From Candidatus Omnitrophota bacterium (GTDB taxonomy: Bacteria; Omnitrophota; Omnitrophia; JAHJGZ01): 39,763 nucleotides of DNA. The position numbers and the translations under genes were made by a program. Positions 34,167-39,763 of the stretch are shown here, one piece after another (the stretch's first letter is position 1; every line of letters starts with the position of its first letter). The DNA lies in the NCBI GenBank assembly GCA_018823795.1, contig JAHJGZ010000176.1:1-39763 (forward strand). Direction: 5' to 3'. Below the pieces are notes generated by a model. The model did not search any database and had not been told where the DNA came from. It saw only the letters and a program-made list of their open reading frames with translations.

Positions 34167-35453
34167 ATGGAATACAAAACGATAACGCCTAAGGGAGCGA
34201 TACGCGGGGAAATTATTCCACCGGGGGATAAGTCAATATCACATAGAGCAATTATATTTAGCGCTCTGGCTGACGGAAAGTCTACCATTGAAAATTTCCT
34301 CGAGTCTGAGGATTGCTTATCAACGGTAGAAGCCTTTAAAGCAATGGGAGTTTCAATAGAGAAAAAGCAAAAATATCTTTGTATTGATGGAGTGGGGCTT
34401 AATGGATTATGTCGACCAAAAGATGATTTATTCGTCGGAAATTCTGGCACCACAATGCGTCTTCTTTCAGGAATATTAGCTGCTCAGTCCTTTGATTCTA
34501 CATTAGATGGCGACGAGTCATTACGGAATCGGCCAATGGATCGGATCGTTGAACCATTAAGAAAAATGGGAGCGGTGATTAGTGGAAATAGGGATCGGCA
34601 TCATGCCCCGTTGCATATCCACGGCACTCAATTAAAAGGAATACGGTTCGAGGAAAAGCGTGGAAGCGCGCAAGTAAAATCATGTGTTTTACTTGCTGGA
34701 CTTTATGCTGATAAAGAAACTATCGTTCATGAAATAAAGCCCTCTCGTGATCATACGGAACGAATGCTCTCCTTGTTTAATGCTCGATTTGTAAAAAAAG
34801 GGGAGCTGTCTACCATAAAAAAAACAGAATCGCTCAAATCTCAAAGAATACATGTACCGGGAGATATTTCATCAGCAGCTTTTTTTATTGTTGCTGCACT
34901 TTTACTCAAAGGTTCAGAACTAAAAATTATTAATGTCGGTCTTAATCCTTCACGGATTGGTGTGCTGAAGGTATTAAGAGAAATGGGGGCTGCCATTACC
35001 ATTACCGATATTCATGGTACACATGAACCGTACGGTACCATTACAGTAAAGGGATCTGAACTGCATGGAATAAAGATTAATCAGGCAATGATTCCTGCAA
35101 TTATCGATGAATTGCCCATTATTATGGTTGCCGCAGCATGTGCAAAGGGGGAAACAGTTATTAAGGGAGCAGAGGAATTGCGAGTCAAAGAAACAGATAG
35201 GTTAAAATCGATGTGCAGTGGCTTAAAGCAATTAGGCTCGGACGTACACGAAACCAAAGACGGTGCTATTATACAAGGCGGTAAACGTTTTAAGGGGAAT
35301 GTAACGCTTGACAGTTGTAACGACCATCGCACCGCAATGAGCCTTGCCATTGCCGGGTTACATGCAGAGCAAGAGATTGCTATTTCAAACCCTGACAGTG
35401 TCTCGATATCATATCCGGATTTTTTTAATACAATTAATAATCTAACGCAATAA
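34167..35453 (+). CDS. aroA: 3-phosphoshikimate 1-carboxyvinyltransferase (EPSP synthase)
   Basis: Joins PEP to shikimate-3-phosphate in the shikimate pathway. 428 residues. Landmarks: PPGDKSISHRAIIFSALADG (Lys of the active site), GNSGTTMRLLSG, DGDESLRNRPMDRI, and ELRVKETDRLKSM with the conserved Glu/Asp/Arg. The C-terminal CNDHRTAMSLAIAG is also typical. The NSGTTMR loop keeps the Gly rather than Ala at the position that distinguishes some glyphosate-tolerant class II enzymes. AACGT lies directly before the ATG and GGGGATAA slightly upstream. It is followed 2 nt later by a WecA-family gene. Confidence 0.96.
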   Translation: MEYKTITPKGAIRGEIIPPGDKSISHRAIIFSALADGKSTIENFLESEDCLSTVEAFKAMGVSIEKKQKYLCIDGVGLNGLCRPKDDLFVGNSGTTMRLLSGILAAQSFDSTLDGDESLRNRPMDRIVEPLRKMGAVISGNRDRHHAPLHIHGTQLKGIRFEEKRGSAQVKSCVLLAGLYADKETIVHEIKPSRDHTERMLSLFNARFVKKGELSTIKKTESLKSQRIHVPGDISSAAFFIVAALLLKGSELKIINVGLNPSRIGVLKVLREMGAAITITDIHGTHEPYGTITVKGSELHGIKINQAMIPAIIDELPIIMVAAACAKGETVIKGAEELRVKETDRLKSMCSGLKQLGSDVHETKDGAIIQGGKRFKGNVTLDSCNDHRTAMSLAIAGLHAEQEIAISNPDSVSISYPDFFNTINNLTQ

Positions 35454-35455
35454 CC

Positions 35456-36547
35456 ATGTTTATTATATTTGCCTTATATATATATGCATTTACCGTATCG
35501 TTTGCACTATCGCTTCTGTTAGTCCCTTTTTTTAGATGGGTAGCGATAAGGCAAAAAATATTGGCCTATCCGCATGAGGCGCGCCTTCATAGTGAGCCGA
35601 TACCGTTACTTGGTGGTGTTGGCCTGGTGTTGTCATTTTATATCACCATTGTCGTGCACTATGTAATTGTAATATGTTTTCCACACAGTCTTGCAAATAT
35701 TATTCCGGGAGAATTACTACCCTTTCTTCACGGTATTTTAAAGACTGCAATACAACTGAGCGTTGTACTTCTTTGTGGGATAATAATATTTTTTCTTGGT
35801 TTATTAGACGACCTCAAAACAATAGGGCCGAAGCGAAAAATTTTTTTTCAAATATTAATCGGCATAATTCTTTATTATCATAATATACGCATAACGCTTT
35901 TTTTCGGGGACGGGATCATGAGTCTCTGTCTCACCATTTTTTGGATTGTTGCAATCACTAATGCGTTTAATCTGCTCGACAATATTGACGGACTTTCGTC
36001 AGGTATTGCTATTATTGCATCAATTATTTTATTAATTCTTTGTATTCAAGGACAACAATTATTGGTCAGTTTATTGTTAACTATTTTAATTGGGTCATTA
36101 TTAGGTTTCTTGCGTTACAATTATCCACCGGCAAAAATTTTTATGGGGGATGCAGGCAGCCTTTTTATAGGCTATATCCTCAGCGTATTAACCATTATGA
36201 GCACCTTTTATTATGATACGTCGCTTAGTGTGATACCGTTTATATCGCCGTTGTTAATATTTGCCGTACCCATTTACGATACTCTATCAGTGGTAATCAT
36301 TCGAATGCGGAATAATAAATCAATATTTACCGGCGATAAAAATCATTTTTCTCATAGATTGCTGCGATTAGGAATGTCGACCAAAGAAACAATCCTCGTT
36401 ATTTATCTCGTTTCGTTGTGCCTCGGTATCTCAGCACTGACGCTGAGCAATACTGATTTAAAAAGTCAAATTATTGTACTTATTCAATCCGCTGGAATTT
36501 TATCTATTATTTATTTGCTCGAACGGGTTAAAAATAAAGATCATTAA
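35456..36547 (+). CDS. Undecaprenyl-phosphate sugar-1-phosphate transferase, WecA/TagO type
   Basis: Integral membrane enzyme of the MraY/WecA family that loads the first sugar phosphate, usually GlcNAc-1-phosphate, on the lipid carrier for surface polysaccharide synthesis. 363 residues with about 10-11 transmembrane helices. Landmarks: FLGLLDDLKTIGPKRK (Asp-Asp, Mg site), NAFNLLDNIDGLSSG, KIFMGDAGSLFIGY, and HFSHRLLRLGMS. The last is the His-rich HIHH-like motif of WecA/TagO that differs from MraY. The ATG is 2 nt after the aroA stop, so translation may be coupled. The acceptor sugar and the polymer are unknown; the GT4-like enzyme at 11232 could act later in the same route. Confidence 0.88.
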   Translation: MFIIFALYIYAFTVSFALSLLLVPFFRWVAIRQKILAYPHEARLHSEPIPLLGGVGLVLSFYITIVVHYVIVICFPHSLANIIPGELLPFLHGILKTAIQLSVVLLCGIIIFFLGLLDDLKTIGPKRKIFFQILIGIILYYHNIRITLFFGDGIMSLCLTIFWIVAITNAFNLLDNIDGLSSGIAIIASIILLILCIQGQQLLVSLLLTILIGSLLGFLRYNYPPAKIFMGDAGSLFIGYILSVLTIMSTFYYDTSLSVIPFISPLLIFAVPIYDTLSVVIIRMRNNKSIFTGDKNHFSHRLLRLGMSTKETILVIYLVSLCLGISALTLSNTDLKSQIIVLIQSAGILSIIYLLERVKNKDH

Positions 36548-36568
36548 AAAATATAAGGAGCGTACGTT

Positions 36569-37006
36569 ATGAAAACGATTTTAGTTATTCACGGACCCAA
36601 TTTAAATCTTTTAGGAAAACGAGAACAAGAAGTGTATGGTTCAGTAACCATGGACGGAATCAATAACGCTTTACATGCAGAAGCGAAACAATTAGGAATT
36701 GAACTGAAAATTGTCCAATCGAATCACGAAGGAGAAATTGTAACGCTTATTGGCGACGCGCAGAATACCTCTGTCGATGGCATATTAATAAACCCAGCGG
36801 CGTATACTCACACGAGTGTTGCAATACATGACGCGGTCAAAGGGTGCTCTATTCCTACCGTCGAAGTTCATTTATCAAACATATATTCACGCGAGGAATT
36901 TCGGCATAAATCATTTACCGCCCCGGCTGTTATTGGGCAAGTGTGTGGATTTGGCCTGCAAAGTTATATCTTGGGATTGCGTGGCTTGGTCGAGATAGTG
37001 AAATGA
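36569..37006 (+). CDS. aroQ: 3-dehydroquinate dehydratase, type II
   Basis: Converts 3-dehydroquinate to 3-dehydroshikimate. 145 residues, the length of the dodecameric type II enzyme. [16 protein letters not shown] holds the active-site Arg and Tyr; [16 protein letters not shown] and [18 protein letters not shown] carry the other conserved residues, including His. AAGGAG precedes the ATG. Its stop overlaps the queE start (ATGA). Confidence 0.96.
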   Translation: MKTILVIHGPNLNLLGKREQEVYGSVTMDGINNALHAEAKQLGIELKIVQSNHEGEIVTLIGDAQNTSVDGILINPAAYTHTSVAIHDAVKGCSIPTVEVHLSNIYSREEFRHKSFTAPAVIGQVCGFGLQSYILGLRGLVEIVK

Positions 37007-37710
37007 AACAACTATTTGACACAAAAACAGAAATCCACGAAATATATTCATCTATTCAGGGCGAAGGTTTGTATATAGGTGAATCACATCTTTTTATACG
37101 ATTTAAAAAGTGTAATCTTCACTGTGTCGGCTGTGATGAAATACATACTGCCGCACAAAATCTTTCCATTGACGAGGTAATAAAAACCATTAGAGCAATC
37201 GATGATAAAAAAGGTCCCCATCGATTTATTGCACTGACGGGCGGAGAACCGTTATGTGAGGGTGATTACTTAGAAACATTATGCAGCGAATTGTTTCGAT
37301 ACGGATACGACGTTTTGCTTGAAACAAATGGAACATTGTTTAATGAATTGCAAAAGATCATTCACTATTGTGCGGCAGTATCTATGGATATTAAGCTTTC
37401 AAGCGTCTGGAAGGTACCAAATTGTTTCAATCAACACGATAAATTTTTAGAAAATATGAAGGGGTGTAATGGCTATATTAAAATCACTATTTCTAACGAC
37501 GTGTTAAAAGATGAATTTATGGACTATATTAATCTGATATTTCGTCGCGATAAATCAATACCGGTTTTTCTGCAGCCATTCATTCACACCTCTGGTAGTG
37601 CTGATGAAAATATTTTTTGTATTTTGCGGGATCTACAACAGCGTGCCCTACACATATTACCAACCGTGCGAATTCTAGCGCCAATCCATAAAATATTACA
37701 TATTAGGTAA
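37003..37710 (+). CDS. queE: 7-carboxy-7-deazaguanine synthase QueE-like radical SAM protein
   Basis: Radical SAM enzyme expected to convert 6-carboxytetrahydropterin to 7-carboxy-7-deazaguanine, a precursor of queuosine. 235 residues from the ATG at 37003, which overlaps the aroQ stop; the longer frame from 36943 lies in aroQ and is not used. SSIQGEG (residues 16-22) and the cluster motif CNLHCVGCD (Cys37, Cys41, Cys44; CX3CX2C) are present, followed by the TGGEPL motif at ~79-84. The residue before the last Cys is Gly where many QueE have Trp. queC, queD and queF are not in the window. The next gene is an HgdB-like Fe-S protein, 4 nt downstream. Confidence 0.85.
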   Translation: MKQLFDTKTEIHEIYSSIQGEGLYIGESHLFIRFKKCNLHCVGCDEIHTAAQNLSIDEVIKTIRAIDDKKGPHRFIALTGGEPLCEGDYLETLCSELFRYGYDVLLETNGTLFNELQKIIHYCAAVSMDIKLSSVWKVPNCFNQHDKFLENMKGCNGYIKITISNDVLKDEFMDYINLIFRRDKSIPVFLQPFIHTSGSADENIFCILRDLQQRALHILPTVRILAPIHKILHIR

Positions 37711-37714
37711 CGTA

Positions 37715-38695
37715 ATGGAAAAAATTGGGTTTGTAACTACCATTCCTATTGAAATTGTTTACGCATCAGGAAATATACCGGTCGATCTCAATAATCTCTT
37801 TATCAATGAGAAAGACCCGAATCGGTTGGTGAGTAAGGCTGAAGAGGAGGGCTTTCCAAGAAATTTCTGCACCTGGATAAAGGGTACGTATCAGATAGCA
37901 AAACAGCTCAAGATTCGAAAGATAATCACGGTTCGAGAAGGGGAATGTACGAATTCTGAAAAACAGGCAGAGATGTTTCACTATAATAATATATCCTGTA
38001 TCACTTTTTCTTATCCACATACACGAAACACGGTTCAGCTGAAAAATGAGTTTGAACGGCTCATGAGGGAATTTCATGTTTCATGGGACGCAGTGGAGAA
38101 AATCAAAAACCGGCTGTCATCAATTCGAAAGAAATTGTGTGATCTTGATGAACGTACGTACACAAAACATACTATAACAGGATTTGAAAATTACGCATGG
38201 CTTATATCAAGCACTGATTTTAACGGCGATCCGGACGCCTATGAAGAGAGGCTCGATATTTTTTTGTCTGAAGTAAAAACAAGAGACGTTGATATCTATA
38301 CATCACATAAAAAGATTGGATTGATCGGAATTCCTCCGATTGTTAATAACATCTTTTCAGAGATCGAAAAATTGAATGGCATAGTAGTCTACAATGAATT
38401 TCCGCGTCAATTTTCCATGCCCTCGAGCAGTGATGATATCATTGAGCAATATAGAAATTTTACGTATCCCTATGATATTACCTATAGAATAGAAGACATA
38501 CACAATGAAATTAAAAAACGTAAGCTCGACGGCATTATTCATTATGTGCAATCATTCTGTCCTCGTCAAGTTGATGATATGATACTGAGAAAGAAAATAA
38601 CTATTCCCTACTTAACTATTGAGTGTGATAAACCAGGGACGCTTGACGAAAGAAATGTTACACGATTAGAAGCTTTTTTTGAACGATGGTATTAA
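37715..38695 (+). CDS. HgdB/DCCP-like 2-hydroxyacyl-CoA dehydratase family protein
   Basis: 326 residues resembling the D/beta subunit of 2-hydroxyacyl-CoA dehydratases (HgdB/BcrC/FldC) and the double-cubane cluster proteins that do ATP-driven low-potential reductions. The family-like pieces are PRNFCTWIKG (Cys52), REGECTN (Cys78), SFCPRQVDD (Cys282), TIECDKPG (Cys304) and the C-terminal TRLEAFFE. Four Cys could bind Fe-S. No CoA-dehydratase partner subunit and no HgdC/YjiL-type ATPase activator are adjacent. It lies 4 nt after queE with AGG before the ATG, and 19 nt before rph. The actual substrate is unknown; fermentation of amino acids, the classical role, is not supported by this context. 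Confidence 0.78.
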   Translation: MEKIGFVTTIPIEIVYASGNIPVDLNNLFINEKDPNRLVSKAEEEGFPRNFCTWIKGTYQIAKQLKIRKIITVREGECTNSEKQAEMFHYNNISCITFSYPHTRNTVQLKNEFERLMREFHVSWDAVEKIKNRLSSIRKKLCDLDERTYTKHTITGFENYAWLISSTDFNGDPDAYEERLDIFLSEVKTRDVDIYTSHKKIGLIGIPPIVNNIFSEIEKLNGIVVYNEFPRQFSMPSSSDDIIEQYRNFTYPYDITYRIEDIHNEIKKRKLDGIIHYVQSFCPRQVDDMILRKKITIPYLTIECDKPGTLDERNVTRLEAFFERWY

Positions 38696-38714
38696 TAAAT
38701 GAAAGGATAGGGTT

Positions 38715-39434
38715 ATGACAAGACCTGACAAGAGAAAAGCACAGCAATTGCGAAAAATAGATATAAAAAGGGGGTACCTCAAAAACGCGGACGGCTCATG
38801 TTTTATTGAATGTGGAAATACTAAAGTATTATGTGCGGCAACATTAGAAGAAAAAGTACCGCACTTTATGAGAAACTCAAAGAAGGGTTGGCTGACCGCA
38901 GAATATAGCATGTTACCGGTGTCCTGTTCAAATCGAATCATACGTGACGGGACACGGGGGAAAATTTCAGGAAGAACCCATGAAATTCAGCGTTTGATTG
39001 GTAGATCTCTTCGAGCAGTGATCGATTTTGAAAAACTGGGTGAACGAACTATATGGATCGATTGTGATGTTATACAGGGGGATGGTGGTACGAGGACGGC
39101 AAGTATTACCGGAGCTTTTTTTGCCCTTGCTGAACTCGTTGAGAAATATATCAAACGTGGTACTCTAGCAGAATCCGTCATAAAGGACTATATTGCGGCA
39201 GTGAGTGTCGGTATTGTCAATGAGACGATACTTCTTGATCTTTGTTACGAAGAAGATTCTCAGGCTGCAGTCGATATGAATATTGTCATGACCGGAAGTG
39301 GTAAACTTATTGAGATTCAAGGCACTGCTGAAGGAGAACCCTTTAGCGTTCAAGAATTAAATAAATTGCTTCTTGTTGCAAAAAAGGGAATAACCCAGAT
39401 TGTAAGCACGCAAAAAAAATATGTCTCGTTATGA
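38715..39434 (+). CDS. rph: Ribonuclease PH
   Basis: Phosphorolytic 3' exonuclease that trims tRNA and rRNA 3' ends. 239 residues, the full family length. Landmarks: [14 protein letters not shown] at the N-terminus, RGTRGKI-like [20 protein letters not shown] with phosphate-binding Arg, and [20 protein letters not shown] with the catalytic Asp and Gly-rich loop. GAAAGG precedes the ATG. The stop overlaps the rdgB start (ATGA), a pairing common in bacteria. Confidence 0.96.
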   Translation: MTRPDKRKAQQLRKIDIKRGYLKNADGSCFIECGNTKVLCAATLEEKVPHFMRNSKKGWLTAEYSMLPVSCSNRIIRDGTRGKISGRTHEIQRLIGRSLRAVIDFEKLGERTIWIDCDVIQGDGGTRTASITGAFFALAELVEKYIKRGTLAESVIKDYIAAVSVGIVNETILLDLCYEEDSQAAVDMNIVMTGSGKLIEIQGTAEGEPFSVQELNKLLLVAKKGITQIVSTQKKYVSL

Positions 39435-39763
39435 ATAAACTCCTTGTCGCAACAAGAAATCTTGGTAAATTAAAAGAAATCAAATCACTCCTGCGTGACA
39501 TTGATGTAACTATTATATCATTTAATGATATCGATAAAAGCATTGATGACATAGACGAAACGGGTACAACTTTTAAAGACAACGCAATTGAGAAAGCTCG
39601 CGAAGTGGCAAAAAAAGCACATTGTCTGACGCTTGCTGATGATTCAGGACTGTGCATTGATGCATTAGAGGGCGCGCCGGGTGTTTACTCTGCACGTTTT
39701 GCGGGCAGTGCTAAAGATAACGAGAAAAACAGACAAAAAGTACTCTTTTTAATGAAAGAGGCA
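39431..39763 (+). CDS. rdgB: XTP/dITP diphosphatase (RdgB/HAM1), 3' end outside window
   Basis: House-cleaning pyrophosphatase for non-canonical purine nucleotides such as ITP, dITP and XTP. The first 111 codons are present and the frame runs off the window. [14 protein letters not shown] (nucleotide-binding N-terminus), [38 protein letters not shown] (catalytic Asp and substrate loop) are all typical; a full protein would be about 195-200 residues. It starts inside the rph stop with ATGA, so translation is coupled. It complements the purine genes of the window by removing deaminated purines. Confidence 0.94.
   Translation, partial: MNKLLVATRNLGKLKEIKSLLRDIDVTIISFNDIDKSIDDIDETGTTFKDNAIEKAREVAKKAHCLTLADDSGLCIDALEGAPGVYSARFAGSAKDNEKNRQKVLFLMKEA

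Noticed and set aside
36943-37002. Longer N-terminus for QueE from the ATG at 36943
   Set aside because: It lies inside aroQ in another frame, the added residues do not fit the family, and the ATGA overlap start at 37003 does.
37715-38695. Amino-acid fermentation (2-hydroxyglutaryl-CoA dehydratase) pathway
   Set aside because: No partner subunit, activator, CoA-transferase or glutaconate gene is nearby; only the family fold is supported.

Overview
The window is a gene-dense bacterial chromosome segment of moderately low GC. The genes mostly run on the + strand, in tight operons with ATGA or TAATG overlaps. It encodes several predicted outer-membrane beta-barrels, a WecA-type lipid-carrier transferase and a PpiD/SurA-like periplasmic chaperone, so the cell should be Gram-negative. 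The mix of bacterial-type ProRS, an alginate-export-like porin with a small exported partner, a Sua5-phosphatase fusion, an HgdB-like protein and coiled-coil membrane proteins reminds me of uncultured phyla such as Omnitrophota. That placement is inference only. I saw no rRNA, insertion sequence, phage gene or CRISPR array.

Layout. 1-4.9 kb: 3' part of proS, convergent rsmB, a PPC-domain protein and the glycogen debranching enzyme glgX. 4.9-12.8 kb is the accessory part: a large outer-membrane protein; a minus-strand secreted Pro-Glu-repeat protein preceded by a clear cyclic-di-GMP (GEMM-I) riboswitch and terminator; two adjacent exported proteins that share an N-terminal motif (the second a porin); a MORN-like repeat protein; a hypothetical protein; a glycosyltransferase; and an HD-like protein whose HD pair reads Asn-Asp. 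12.8-23.8 kb: purine synthesis, with purM and an SDR gene each preceded by the same ~70-nt hairpin leader, then tRNA-Glu, purBCSQLFD and purE. 23.8-31 kb: a TPR protein, a Sua5/LMW-phosphatase fusion, rpiB, glyA, a dCMP deaminase, nrdR and an SLC12-like transporter. 31-33.9 kb: a PpiD/SurA-like chaperone, a membrane coiled-coil protein and an unlisted 31-aa membrane peptide ended by a strong terminator. 33.9-39.8 kb: a small exported protein, aroA, a WecA/MraY-family transferase, aroQ, queE, an HgdB-like Fe-S protein, rph and the 5' part of rdgB.

How the parts fit. PurM, C, S, Q, L, F, D, E and B cover most of the route from PRPP to IMP and AMP; purN/purT, purH and purK are not in the window. 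GlyA supplies the one-carbon units that purine synthesis needs, and the dCMP deaminase and NrdR add deoxynucleotide balance. AroA and AroQ are two shikimate-pathway steps. QueE belongs to 7-deazaguanine synthesis. The accessory region is a cell-surface module in which at least one secreted protein is controlled by c-di-GMP.

Most notable items: the c-di-GMP riboswitch with its adjoining terminator, the duplicated leader hairpin with a compensatory base pair upstream of purM and the SDR gene, the motif shared by the two exported neighbours, the queE-hgdB pair, and the Asn-for-His change in the HD-like protein.
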